Below are positions 48,013-57,097 of a stretch of 64,000 nucleotides of DNA, piece after piece. Below the pieces are notes generated by a model. That model was not told the origin of the DNA. It saw nothing but the letters and a program-made list of their open reading frames with translations, and did no database searches. The stretch comes from Providencia alcalifaciens (GTDB taxonomy: Bacteria; Pseudomonadota; Gammaproteobacteria; Enterobacterales; Enterobacteriaceae). The stretch's first letter is position 1. Each line of letters opens with the position of its first letter. The translations under genes were made by a program, and so were the position numbers. The stretch is taken from positions 3,348,001 through 3,412,000 of the forward strand of contig NZ_OU659204.1 of the NCBI RefSeq assembly GCF_915403165.1, given 5' to 3'.

Positions 48013-48531
48013 TTAGTTGTATGACATGGTGAAGTTAGTCAGCGCAGTAAACGCACCAGGAACGATAGCGGTGGTATCACCTTTCAGATAAGCTGAGAAC
48101 AATAATGAGTTATCCCCATTTTGTAGTGCGACAGAACCTGCTGTTGCTGAGCCATCCAGTTTCACCGGTACAGCATTAATACCTGTGATAACTACCCCCG
48201 CACCCGATGCAGTACCTTGAATCGCTAAAGAGTTAGCCAAATTTGGATTTACCCCACCCGTGAACGTCACTTCTGCGGTATCCCAAGTGGTTGTATCACA
48301 ATCGACCAGTTCAATAGTAAAAGGCACAGGTCTAGACATACCGCCATTTACTAAGGTTGCAGACGCTACTTGTCCCAGATTAACCGTTTGATCCGTTGAC
48401 TCTGGAGCGATACCACAAGCCGCTTCAATGATAGAACCTTCAAATGTGACAGTACCTTGCCCAGCATCAGCTGCTAAAACTGATGTACTCATTACGCTAG
48501 AAACTAAAGTTGCAAAAATAACCTTTTTCAT
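48013..48531 (-). CDS. Major fimbrial subunit (MrpA-like)
   Basis: 172 residues. The signal peptide is MKKVIFATLVSSVMSTSVLA, and the mature part begins ADAGQGTVTFEGSIIEAACG. Cysteines at AACG and LVDCDT are the pilin disulfide. It ends TALTNFTMSYN. The frame opens upstream, but GAGGC before the ATG at 48531 decides the start. It is the first structural gene of the operon, so it is probably the most highly expressed subunit. Confidence 0.93.
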   Translation of the reverse strand: MKKVIFATLVSSVMSTSVLAADAGQGTVTFEGSIIEAACGIAPESTDQTVNLGQVASATLVNGGMSRPVPFTIELVDCDTTTWDTAEVTFTGGVNPNLANSLAIQGTASGAGVVITGINAVPVKLDGSATAGSVALQNGDNSLLFSAYLKGDTTAIVPGAFTALTNFTMSYN

Positions 48532-49013
48532 ATTTGCCTCAATAAATAAAATAAAAATAAATAACATGAGAGTGCGATGCCATTTAATAAAAAAGCATTG
48601 CAATAAAAATAAAATACATGTAGAAACACTTCATTTTCATTAATTAAAAATAAAGAAAAAACCTAATTTATTAATTATTTTTCATTCAACCAACTAATAA
48701 ATAAAAAACATTAACTAGCACAATTAAAAATTGCGATTAAAATACATCCCTCATTAAAAATTGACAATTTCGGAGAGGAAGAAAGGGAAAAACATATAAT
48801 ACCCTTCATAAAATCCAGATAGATGACATTTCAAAATTTCCAAAATATTATGAAAAAGCTATCTAATGGAGCACTTATTTAGCTTAATAAATCAATAGAT
48901 AAATATATCTATATCAATTCAATATAAACTATATTTATAATGAGAAACCTTCCATTGAAACATATCTAATTTATCTGCTAATACTTATCTCATTAATCCA
49001 CTTTAATTTATTT
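48532..49013 (-). promoter_or_regulatory. AT-rich region upstream of the fimbrial operon
   Basis: 482 bases with no gene; long A/T runs dominate. It should hold the fimbrial promoter. I looked for an inverted-repeat switch like that of MR/P fimbriae and saw no convincing pair of long inverted repeats, and no recombinase gene is near. AT-richness suggests silencing by H-NS. Confidence 0.5.
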
Positions 49014-49331
49014 TCAAATCAGAGTACCATGCTGCTCAAATAATAAATTAAAATCATGATAAAGCTTAGATTCCTTGGCTTCTATACGTTCAGAAACAAA
49101 GAAGAAGAAAGACTCCAAAGATACATCCAAATAATGAAGCAAAAGACATAAGGTAGATAACGTTATTTCACAGATACCATTTTCATAGCGTGAAATTTGT
49201 TGTTGGGAAACTCCAATGAGTGAACCTAATTGTCTACCTGATAATAATCTTTTCCTTCTTAAGCTTGCAATTTCATCTGCGACAGCTTGAGAAAATAATT
49301 CGGTAACTCTCTCTATTCTTTTCAAACTCAT
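49014..49331 (-). CDS. MrpJ-like XRE-family regulator of fimbriae/motility
   Basis: 105 residues. The HTH region reads SGRQLGSLIGVSQQQISRYE, the MrpJ-family motif, and is similar to the protein at 38191. MrpJ represses flagellar genes when fimbriae are made. Here the gene lies upstream of the fimbrial operon on the same strand with a 482-base gap; in Proteus mrp it is the last gene, so the order differs. The C-terminal 40 residues are hydrophobic and helical. Confidence 0.83.
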   Translation of the reverse strand: MSLKRIERVTELFSQAVADEIASLRRKRLLSGRQLGSLIGVSQQQISRYENGICEITLSTLCLLLHYLDVSLESFFFFVSERIEAKESKLYHDFNLLFEQHGTLI

Positions 49332-50327
49332 CCATAAACCTTAAATAAGAATCAATTTCAAAACATATTAAATAAAACAAATATGTAATCACGAATCTGT
49401 TTTTATTTTCAAACAAAATAGGAGTAAAAAACAATAGGGTCGAATTTGGCAATATTTTCAACCAAGGCATGATTTACACATTACCAACACTATAAGTTTG
49501 TTAAAATAAATAAATTACAATAGGTTGCGATACCCACACTAATAATATGCCTTAAATTACCAGTGATAAATTTCTTTAAAACCAATTATTTAATTAAAAT
49601 TCAGAGTTATATATCGATATAAATATTTTTTCATATTTACATTCAAAAAATATAGAGATGTGAAGCAACAATAAAAAAACACACAAAAATAGCATTAAGA
49701 TTCAGTTAGATATAATCAATTCATCAAATACACATTTAGTAACAATTGTGAACTAAATATATTGAGATGCATAAAACATGTCAAAATGTTATTTTGATGA
49801 CATTTAATGACAATGAATTTAACTTAAGTAAGGATATATCGTGACCCAAATCACATTAAATTGTATTAGAAATGACACATACATTTAAGACGCTAGTTTT
49901 ATTTATGGAATTGAAACAAGTTCAGATTACTGTTGCCCACTCCAACATTTTGAGGGAAATTGATGACATCATATTTCCACCACTACACCGAGCATGAATC
50001 TCAAAAGTAACCGAAAAGAAATCAGATTTGTAGGTATAGCTCTGCCAACTTCATTCAATAAGCTTAGATGCCAACATGGCAGAACTCACCTTACTAATCA
50101 AATACCTGAAAGATAGCAGGAGTGGAGCTTTCTATTATCACAAAAATACTATCTAAATCAGCGTTCAGTCTGTCATTTGTGTTCGCATTCATTGCTACAT
50201 TGCAAACAACTGGCTTAGATAAATAAACTCTATCTTAAGAAAATAAAAAACTCCTTACCATTCAACCCTGAATTAAATAATAAAAAATCTCTTCACCACC
50301 ACCCTAAAAAATAGCGCGAAATCGTGA
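49332..50327. other. Gene-free AT-rich region with one CRP-like site
   Basis: 996 bases without a credible gene. A 9-of-10 CRP match, CGTGACCCAAATCACA, lies at 49840-49855. From about 49900 to 50260 the DNA is less AT-rich and short frames appear (for example one beginning MELKQVQITVAHSNIL) that break off quickly; I do not recognise a parent gene, but decayed coding sequence is possible. It may be the right edge of the island inserted at tRNA-Phe. Confidence 0.5.
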
Positions 50328-51251
50328 CTACAGGCTTTTGAGTAAATCTTGACGATATGGCAATGCGGTCATTGCCCCCTTCGCCGTGGTGGCTAATGCG
50401 CCACAAATTTGTGCTTGTCCAATAATCATGCCCAACGTGTTTTCATCACACGGCAAACCATAAACCGCCAGCCCGGCTAATAAACCTGCGACAAAAGCAT
50501 CTCCTGCGCCTGTCGTATCAACCACCACTACCGGTCTAGCAGAATAATGCAGGATATCTCCCTGCCAACACACCATCACTCCATTTTTACCTAAAGTGAC
50601 CAGGAGTAAATCAAAAGAATACTGTGCACAAAGTTGTGCAATACCTTGCTGAATATCAGTTTTGCCGCTTAAGAAAAATAACTCTTCTTCGGATAACTTC
50701 ACCACTGAGGCGAAAGTTAGCGCTTTATGTAAACATTCACGTAATAGATTTTCATCCTGCCAAAGATCCGTTCGGATATTAGGATCAAAACTAACGCGCC
50801 CACCTGCACGACGGATTTTTTCCATGGCATAAAATGTAGTACTGCGGCTCGGCTCCGCACTCAGCGCGATAGAGCAAGCATGTAGCCATTCATTTTTCTG
50901 AAATACGGGTAAGTCCTCGACTTCTAAAAAAAGATCCGCAGCGGGGCGAACCATAAACGTAAAAGTTCGTTCTCCCTCTTCATCCAGTTCAACCACCACT
51001 GTTGATGTACGATGTTGCGAGTCCAACTTCATATAGTCAGTGTCCACTCTCTCTTGCTCTAGCGTACGGCACATGAAGCGTCCAAAAGGATCATTACCGA
51101 CTCGACCAATAAACCCACTTTGTCCATCAAGGCGAGCAACCCCAGCAGCAACATTCGCAGGAGCCCCCCCGGGAAGCTGAAGTAAGCAACCTTCTCTTTC
51201 TGGGATCAAATCAACAACAGCATCACCGAGAACCCACACTTTATCGGTCAT
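50328..51251 (-). CDS. cscK: Fructokinase CscK
   Basis: 307 residues of the PfkB family. Both signatures are visible: PGGAPANVAAGVARLDGQSG near residue 28 and VVDTTGAGDAFVAGLLAGL near residue 242, the latter with the catalytic aspartate. It phosphorylates the fructose released by invertase to fructose-6-phosphate. It lies 39 bases after cscR on the same strand, so both are probably co-transcribed. Confidence 0.93.
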   Translation of the reverse strand: MTDKVWVLGDAVVDLIPEREGCLLQLPGGAPANVAAGVARLDGQSGFIGRVGNDPFGRFMCRTLEQERVDTDYMKLDSQHRTSTVVVELDEEGERTFTFMVRPAADLFLEVEDLPVFQKNEWLHACSIALSAEPSRSTTFYAMEKIRRAGGRVSFDPNIRTDLWQDENLLRECLHKALTFASVVKLSEEELFFLSGKTDIQQGIAQLCAQYSFDLLLVTLGKNGVMVCWQGDILHYSARPVVVVDTTGAGDAFVAGLLAGLAVYGLPCDENTLGMIIGQAQICGALATTAKGAMTALPYRQDLLKSL

Positions 51252-51290
51252 AAATTACTCCACAAGCAATATTGAAAATATTCAGTATGA

Positions 51291-52286
51291 TTAAATTGAA
51301 TCCCTTGGTAACCAAGGAGATGAAATATAGACAGTTTCTCGATGCGTCTCCCCATTAATGATATGTAGCGCGCTACGCTTGCCAATCTCATAATGTGGAA
51401 GTTGTACCGTCGAAAGCGGTGGAATAAATAATTCACCGATCCCAACCATATTGTCGTAACCCACAACGGCGACATCTTTTGGGATCTTCAATCCACTCTC
51501 TAGCAAGATCTGATAAACGATAAATGCGATCCGATCGTTTCCACAAATGACTGAATCAAAACCCGCTTTTCCATGGTGGATCTGCTTGCGGACAATCTCA
51601 GGGATATCTGCATAATTTTCTGTACTTAAAAAATGATGAGATAACGCATCCGCATTAATTCCATGTTCTTCACAAGCGCGCTTAACCCCAAGAGCTCGAC
51701 GAAGAGTCGCCGGGTGGTTAGCAGGAAGATATAAACACAGCGGTTGGCGGTATCCCGCATTTAATAGCGCTTTCACCGCGTTATATTGGCCATCTTCATC
51801 ATCAGGTACATAGCTGGCAGTTTGCACATTTAAGCTTTCACAGTTAGCGAGTACTAATGGCACTTTCATCATGTGCTTCGTAATTTCAACCTGCCGAAGC
51901 CCCATTGCTGTGTAAATAATGCCATCTGGGCGATGGGAGAAAAGTAAACTCGCGATAGCTTCAGGATCATCACCTTCTAGCATGTTCACCACATAGCTAT
52001 TCCAACCATGTGAACGCGCCGTTTCTTCAATAGAAAGCGTGATATCGACAGAAAAAGGAGACGTCGCCGTATCTAGCGCCAATACCCCAATCGTTCGAGG
52101 CTTTTGTCCTGACCGTGTACCGCGGATAATGCGAGCTGAAAGATCAGGCGTATAACCCGTTTCATTAATTGCTTTTTGAATGCGCTCCAATGTCTCTTTT
52201 TTCAGCTTTTCAGGATTATTGATAGCTCTTGAGACCGTCATCATTGAAACACCAGCCAGCTTGGCGACATCTTTTAAGAGTACCAT
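51291..52286 (-). CDS. cscR: LacI-family sucrose operon repressor CscR
   Basis: 331 residues. The N-terminal HTH is LLKDVAKLAGVSMMTVSRAI with the hinge SARIIRG, and the rest is a periplasmic-binding-like sugar domain. It should repress the csc genes and release DNA on binding fructose or sucrose. GAGGGC precedes the ATG. The divergent intergenic region carries two inverted operator-like sites, so it probably also controls itself. Confidence 0.92.
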   Translation of the reverse strand: MVLLKDVAKLAGVSMMTVSRAINNPEKLKKETLERIQKAINETGYTPDLSARIIRGTRSGQKPRTIGVLALDTATSPFSVDITLSIEETARSHGWNSYVVNMLEGDDPEAIASLLFSHRPDGIIYTAMGLRQVEITKHMMKVPLVLANCESLNVQTASYVPDDEDGQYNAVKALLNAGYRQPLCLYLPANHPATLRRALGVKRACEEHGINADALSHHFLSTENYADIPEIVRKQIHHGKAGFDSVICGNDRIAFIVYQILLESGLKIPKDVAVVGYDNMVGIGELFIPPLSTVQLPHYEIGKRSALHIINGETHRETVYISSPWLPRDSI

Positions 52287-52397
52287 TTTGCCCTCTTCAC
52301 TCTGATTCCAACGTCTTTTCGTCGGAGTATATCAACCAATAAATAGCCACATGATTGCGAGAATAAGAAACCTGTGACATACCTCTCACACCGACAA

Positions 52398-52475
52398 TGT
52401 TAATGTTAACATTGGTGATTAACATCATATTTATGCACTATACCGTCTTTTATAAATTGGATGTTAACATTAACA
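52398..52475. promoter_or_regulatory. Paired CscR operators in the divergent csc promoter
   Basis: The 15-base sequence ATGTTAACATTAACA occurs on the plus strand at 52461-52475 and in inverted orientation at 52398-52412. Each copy contains the palindrome ATGTTAACAT, and the two starts are 63 bases apart, six helical turns. This spacing suits a LacI-type repressor bound as a loop between cscR and cscB. Confidence 0.8.
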
Positions 52476-52506
52476 ATATAGACATTCTGACAGTAGGAGA
52501 ATATCT

Positions 52507-53769
52507 ATGGGCAAAAAAACACGCGCTAACATGCATGCCTATCTCACATTAAGTGGTTTGTTATTTACTTTTTTTTGGACATGGTCATCCGTGTTTTCCT
52601 TGGTATCTCTGTGGCTCAGCCAAAAAATTGGCCTAAAGGGCACCGATACAGGCATTATTTTTTCTGTTATCAGCCTAACCGCATTTTGTGCTCAGCCTCT
52701 TTACGGATTTATTCAAGACAGGCTTGGCTTGCGCAAAAATCTATTATGGTTTCTGGGGGGATTGCTATTAATCAGCGGGCCTTGGTTTATTTTTGTCTGT
52801 ACCCCGTTATTAAAATGGAACATTTTTGCGGGAGCTGCTGCGTTGGGCATTTATGTTGGCGCGACTTTCTTTGCCGGTATTGGCGCACTTGAATCCTATA
52901 CTGAACGCGTCAGCCGCATCGCGAGTTTTGAATATGGTCGTGCCCGTATGTGGGGTTCACTGGGCTGGGCAGGTGCCACCTTTTTTGCCGGGTTATTATT
53001 TAATATCGATCCCAACTTGAATTTCGCCATGGGTTCCGCCAGCGCACTTCTGTTCATCATCCTGTTATGGCGGTTACGCAACGTTCGCCCTCATACCATG
53101 AATGAGCTTGAGTTCGGCAAAACTCAGTCGCTGACTATCGCTGATGCGCTGGGATTATTACGCATGCGCTCATTTTGGTCTTTGGTGATATTTGTCTGCG
53201 GGGTAAGTGTTTATAACGTCTACGATCAACAATTTCCGGTTTATTTTGCCTCGCTGTTTGCTAACCAAAACGAAGGCAATGAGATGTTTGGCTACTTAAA
53301 CTCGCTTCAGGTCTTTTTAGAGGCCGGTGGTATGTTCTTAGCACCTTTCCTCGTCAATCGCATTGGTGCAAAACGTGGCCTGCTTTTAAGTGGTGTCATC
53401 ATGGCGCTGCGCATTTTAGGTTCCGGGCTTGCCGACGATGCAATCACGATTTCATTGATGAAACTGCTACATGCGGTTGAACTTCCTATCCTATTAATTT
53501 CATTATTTAAATACATTACATCCGTATTTGATAAACGTTTATCTGCAACCATCTACTTAGTGGGTTTCCAGTTTGTAGCGTCGCTCTGCGCCTCATTCTT
53601 ATCCCCACTCGCGGGGTACAGCTATGACACGATAGGCTTTGCAGATACCTATATGATCCTCGCCGCTATCGTCATTTTCATGACGATAATTTCAAGTGTC
53701 CTTCTGCAATCAGAGGATGCATCAACCGTCAATCACATGACAACATCGAAAAAAACGGTGGAACTATGA
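52507..53769 (+). CDS. cscB: Sucrose:H+ symporter CscB
   Basis: 420 residues with 12 transmembrane helices, of the oligosaccharide:H+ symporter family (LacY/CscB). It aligns with E. coli CscB along the length, for example YGFIQDRLGLRKNLLWF, FEYGRARMWGSLGWAGATFF and FGYLNSLQVFLEAGGMFLAP. Sucrose enters unphosphorylated. GTAGGAG precedes the ATG, and the gene overlaps cscA by 4 bases. Confidence 0.9.
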   Translation: MGKKTRANMHAYLTLSGLLFTFFWTWSSVFSLVSLWLSQKIGLKGTDTGIIFSVISLTAFCAQPLYGFIQDRLGLRKNLLWFLGGLLLISGPWFIFVCTPLLKWNIFAGAAALGIYVGATFFAGIGALESYTERVSRIASFEYGRARMWGSLGWAGATFFAGLLFNIDPNLNFAMGSASALLFIILLWRLRNVRPHTMNELEFGKTQSLTIADALGLLRMRSFWSLVIFVCGVSVYNVYDQQFPVYFASLFANQNEGNEMFGYLNSLQVFLEAGGMFLAPFLVNRIGAKRGLLLSGVIMALRILGSGLADDAITISLMKLLHAVELPILLISLFKYITSVFDKRLSATIYLVGFQFVASLCASFLSPLAGYSYDTIGFADTYMILAAIVIFMTIISSVLLQSEDASTVNHMTTSKKTVEL

Positions 53770-55211
53770 ACCAAAAACTTCAGCAAGCACAATTTGCTCT
53801 TGAGCAACTTAAAGCTCAACGTGGAAACACCTATTACCCTGACTTCCATCTTGCTCCGCCCGCTGGCTGGATGAATGATCCAAATGGTTTGATCTACTTT
53901 GATGGGTTATATCACGCATTTTATCAACATCATCCAATGAGTGCTGATTGGGGACCAATGCACTGGGGTCACGCCACCAGCCACGACATGATCCATTGGC
54001 AACATCAGCCTATCGCGCTAGCGCCCGGTGATGATTATGATCGTGATGGATGTTTTTCGGGTTGTGCCGTGAACGATAATGGAACCCTTTCACTCATTTA
54101 CACAGGGCATGTGTGGCTAAAAGACGCCGGTGACGATAGCGCTATCCGTGAAGTGCAATGTTTGGCAACCAGCACTGACGGAATTCACTTTGAAAAACAA
54201 GGTATTGTGTTAACACCTCCTGATGGCATTATGCATTTCCGTGATCCTAAAATTTGGCAAGAAAATGGAACTTGGTGGATGGTGCTCGGTGCACGAGACG
54301 CGGCAAATTGTGGACAAACGTTGATCTATAAAGGTAACTCACTACGCGAATGGCAACTTGATCGGATCCTCGCCCATGCGGATGTTGATGGTGGCTATAT
54401 GTGGGAATGCCCAGATTTCTTCCGGTGTGGCAACCACCACTATTTGATGTTTTCACCACAAGGCATCCAACAAAGCACGGGTTACCAATATCGTAATCGC
54501 TTCCAATCCGGCGTGATCCAAGGTCACTGGCAAGCGGGAAGTGCGTTTATACAAAGTCAAAAATTTACTGAACTGGATAATGGGCACGATTTCTACGCGC
54601 CACAATCATTCACGACAGCGGATGGGCGACGTATCATTATGGCTTGGATGGATATGTGGGAATCTGCCATGCCGTCCAAACAAGAAGGCTGGGCAGGCTG
54701 CTTAACCCTACCACGCGAGCTATTTGTACGAGATGGGCATTTATGCCAACGCCCAGTGATTGAAGCCAAATCACTACGCCAACAGAGCCAACCCATTGAG
54801 CCTCACTCAATCAGTAAAACAGAAGTTTTACTCGACCATTCCAGCGCCATCGAGTTAGAGCTCGTTTGGGATATAAGCCAAAGCAATGCAGAACGATATG
54901 GTATAGCGCTAGGTAATAAAGTGGGCGATGGATTAGAGCTGTATATTGATAACCAATCCCAGCGCTTAGTGCTCTGGCGGCACTACCCTGAATATGAGCT
55001 GGACGGTTATCGCAGCATTCCATTACCCGCAAGCGATAAACTTTCATTGCGTATTTTTATTGACCGCTCCTCCGTTGAGATCTTTGTCAACGAAGGTGAC
55101 GCTGCAATGTCTAGCCGTATTTATCCCCAACCTGATGCACGCAAGCTCATGTTATTTGCTTCTCATGGCACCGCGGTTATTTCTGAAGGGACACTTTGGC
55201 AACTCAAATAA
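53766..55211 (+). CDS. cscA: Sucrose hydrolase (invertase) CscA, GH32
   Basis: 481 residues. The GH32 catalytic residues are visible: Asp38 in AGWMNDPNG, Asp160 in FRDPKIW and Glu214 in WECPDFF. There is no signal peptide, so it acts in the cytoplasm on sucrose brought in by CscB. The C-terminal beta-sandwich contains IDRSSVEIFVNEGD. It overlaps cscB by 4 bases. A PTS sucrose-6-phosphate hydrolase would look similar, but the H+ symporter next to it points to free sucrose. Confidence 0.93.
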   Translation: MNQKLQQAQFALEQLKAQRGNTYYPDFHLAPPAGWMNDPNGLIYFDGLYHAFYQHHPMSADWGPMHWGHATSHDMIHWQHQPIALAPGDDYDRDGCFSGCAVNDNGTLSLIYTGHVWLKDAGDDSAIREVQCLATSTDGIHFEKQGIVLTPPDGIMHFRDPKIWQENGTWWMVLGARDAANCGQTLIYKGNSLREWQLDRILAHADVDGGYMWECPDFFRCGNHHYLMFSPQGIQQSTGYQYRNRFQSGVIQGHWQAGSAFIQSQKFTELDNGHDFYAPQSFTTADGRRIIMAWMDMWESAMPSKQEGWAGCLTLPRELFVRDGHLCQRPVIEAKSLRQQSQPIEPHSISKTEVLLDHSSAIELELVWDISQSNAERYGIALGNKVGDGLELYIDNQSQRLVLWRHYPEYELDGYRSIPLPASDKLSLRIFIDRSSVEIFVNEGDAAMSSRIYPQPDARKLMLFASHGTAVISEGTLWQLK

Positions 55212-55308
55212 TTATTGAGCCGGAATTGAGATAAACAAAATCGCCTTGTGATAAGTGGCATCATGAAGTAGCTCCATAAAGTTAGATATTTTGAGTTAAG
55301 TATCTTGT

Positions 55309-55347
55309 AAGGTCTGATTTCGACACACAATTGGAGTCAGACCTTTT
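55309..55347 (+). terminator. Terminator of cscBA
   Basis: AAGGTCTGA and TCAGACCTT form a perfect 9-base stem with a long 19-base loop, followed by TT. It lies 98 bases after the cscA stop. Confidence 0.75.
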
Positions 55348-55566
55348 AATTTGGCGAAAAAATAGTAAATATCTTTCTGAATAAAAGAAGAATGATTCTT
55401 ATGACAAACTTTGATTAGCCATCATAATTTTTTATCACACAATTTATTTTCGTCGACTCCATGTTTTGAACATAATTAAGACTAAGCTCCTAGGATGTGA
55501 TAATTATATTCTTTATTATCTTGTTAACTTTCCGATGCGATGACTTTTTAGCAAGGTTGCTTAGCC

Positions 55567-57042
55567 ATGAATAGAGTATTGCGTTTAACCAACGACACCC
55601 AAAAAGCAGATTACAGTTTAAATAATCAACAAGAACTGTCGGCATTATTAACCCAGTATTTCCCCGCAAAATACCAATATTTATTTGCCCATGCGGAACA
55701 ACAACCCGATGGCGCAATTATCTGGAGTACATCCGTCTCTGGTCACCCCACTCCATTATCATCTTTAGATAAAGTTGAATTTTCAAATAATCACCGACTT
55801 CTTTGCGAGAGATTAAATGATATTCAGACGCGGGCTAATAAATTACTTGAACAAAAACAAATCACCCAAGAACAATATTTATTATTAGAAAAAGCCGCCG
55901 TCCTTCCTGACACTGAAAGTGTTTATATTATAAACAACCAGCCAGTTATTACATGGTGGCCGAGAACAACGCCCCTTCCGGCTCCGGTTGTACCTCCTGC
56001 GGCTATTCAACCCACAGCCCCTATTGCTGCTGCCGCCATTGCGTCAAATAAAAATCGTTGGTTAGCTTTATTTGGCTTTTTAATTCTGTTATTACTTTTC
56101 GCACTGTTATTTTCATGGCTAAGAGGCTGTTTTGATCCTAAAACTCTCCCACCTGCTGTAGAAAATACGCATGTTGAACCTGCGCCTAAGCCTATTCCTG
56201 AACCCATTCCTGAACCTGCACCTGAGCCTGAGCCTATTCCTGAACCTGCACCTGAGCCTGTTCCTGAGCCTGAACCTGTTCCGGTTAAACCATTAACACC
56301 GATGGAAAAATGCCTACAAACGGAAATGCAAAAACGCGGAATGACGGACGCAAAAGCCAACTCTGTCTGTTATGCAAAATTAAATCCACCGGTACGAAAA
56401 GTGTGCCCAGTGAATCGGAACCCTAAAGATGCGCCTCAAGTTGTTATTATTTTCGATGCCTCTTATTCCATGAATATGAGCATGAAATTGACAAGACAAC
56501 AAATTGACTATATCGAAGAAACTTGGGAACCATTCACAGGTTGGGACGTGGAACCAAGACGTATTAGCGTGGCCAAAACAGCATTAGGGGAAATTGTTAA
56601 ACACATACCTAATGACACAAATATCATGACGATCGTTGCAGCTGACTGCGAAAAAATCCAGTCGACAGGGAATATCACGCCGAATAATCGCTCTAGTTTA
56701 TTGAATTTTATCAAAAGAATAGAGCCTGACGGTGGAACTCCACTGGCTGACTCCATCGCTCAAGCCAATAAATCGATTAAAGACAACAACCGAGATACGA
56801 TTATTATCTTGATCTCGGATGGTGTTGAATCTTGTGAAAAAGACCCATGTGCCGCAGCGAGAGCGTTAAAACGCGCTCACCCTAAAGCTGTTATCAATGT
56901 TATTGATATTATGGGAAGTGGGGCTGGAAACTGTGTGGCAAAAGCGACGGGAGGAAAAGTCTTTACGGCCAAAAATGCCAAGGACGTTGCGGTAATGATG
57001 AAAAAAGCCCTCAGTGATTATATTCCAGAAGGATGTAATTAA
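55567..57042 (+). CDS. Membrane-anchored VWA-domain protein of the Srf locus
   Basis: 491 residues. Residues 1-135 resemble the N-terminus of SrfA (57357), including IINNQPVITWW against IVGGQPVITFW. One transmembrane helix (164-186) ends in SWLRGCF; SrfA has FFLRGCF at the same point. A PEP-type repeat linker follows (about 204-240). Then comes a von Willebrand A domain with MIDAS residues DASYS (297-301), the GGTPL threonine near 390 and the aspartate of LISDGVES. Cysteine pairs (ESCEKDPC) suggest disulfides and a periplasmic location. It probably binds metal-dependent partners. A leading gene with srfABC following after 314 bases. Confidence 0.85.
   Translation: MNRVLRLTNDTQKADYSLNNQQELSALLTQYFPAKYQYLFAHAEQQPDGAIIWSTSVSGHPTPLSSLDKVEFSNNHRLLCERLNDIQTRANKLLEQKQITQEQYLLLEKAAVLPDTESVYIINNQPVITWWPRTTPLPAPVVPPAAIQPTAPIAAAAIASNKNRWLALFGFLILLLLFALLFSWLRGCFDPKTLPPAVENTHVEPAPKPIPEPIPEPAPEPEPIPEPAPEPVPEPEPVPVKPLTPMEKCLQTEMQKRGMTDAKANSVCYAKLNPPVRKVCPVNRNPKDAPQVVIIFDASYSMNMSMKLTRQQIDYIEETWEPFTGWDVEPRRISVAKTALGEIVKHIPNDTNIMTIVAADCEKIQSTGNITPNNRSSLLNFIKRIEPDGGTPLADSIAQANKSIKDNNRDTIIILISDGVESCEKDPCAAARALKRAHPKAVINVIDIMGSGAGNCVAKATGGKVFTAKNAKDVAVMMKKALSDYIPEGCN
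56176..56287 (+). repeat. Proline-rich tandem repeat in the VWA protein
   Basis: Degenerate units built from CCTGAACCT/CCTGAGCCT encode alternating PEP, PAPEP, PIPEP and PVPEP. The repeat makes a stiff, acidic linker between the membrane helix and the VWA domain. Such arrays vary in unit number and translate efficiently only with EF-P, whose full system is encoded elsewhere in the window. Confidence 0.85.
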
Positions 57043-57061
57043 TTTCATATTATAATTCTTA

Positions 57062-57097
57062 TTTTATGGTGCAATATTGTTCTATTGCACCATAAAA
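57062..57097 (+). other. Perfect 15-base hairpin between the VWA gene and srfA
   Basis: TTTTATGGTGCAATA and TATTGCACCATAAAA are perfect inverted repeats with a 6-base loop. The stem is long but no T-tract follows it in either direction, so it may be a partial terminator, an attenuator or an mRNA-stabilising element. Confidence 0.7.

Noticed and set aside
48532..49013. Invertible promoter element for the fimbriae
   Set aside because: There are many AT-rich chance inverted repeats but no clear long pair, and no MrpI-like recombinase in the window.
49273..49470. 65-residue ORF overlapping the start of the MrpJ-like gene at 49014-49331
   Set aside because: It lies in another frame of the same strand, has no ribosome site and no recognisable family.
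39900..50327. Right-hand attachment site (repeat of the tRNA-Phe 3' end)
   Set aside because: I scanned for GATTCCGAGTCCGGGCACCA downstream and found no copy, so the island's other edge is not defined.
52370..52392. TGTGACATACCTCTCACA as a CRP site upstream of cscB
   Set aside because: The two half-sites are spaced by 8 rather than 6 bases, so it does not meet the CRP pattern well.
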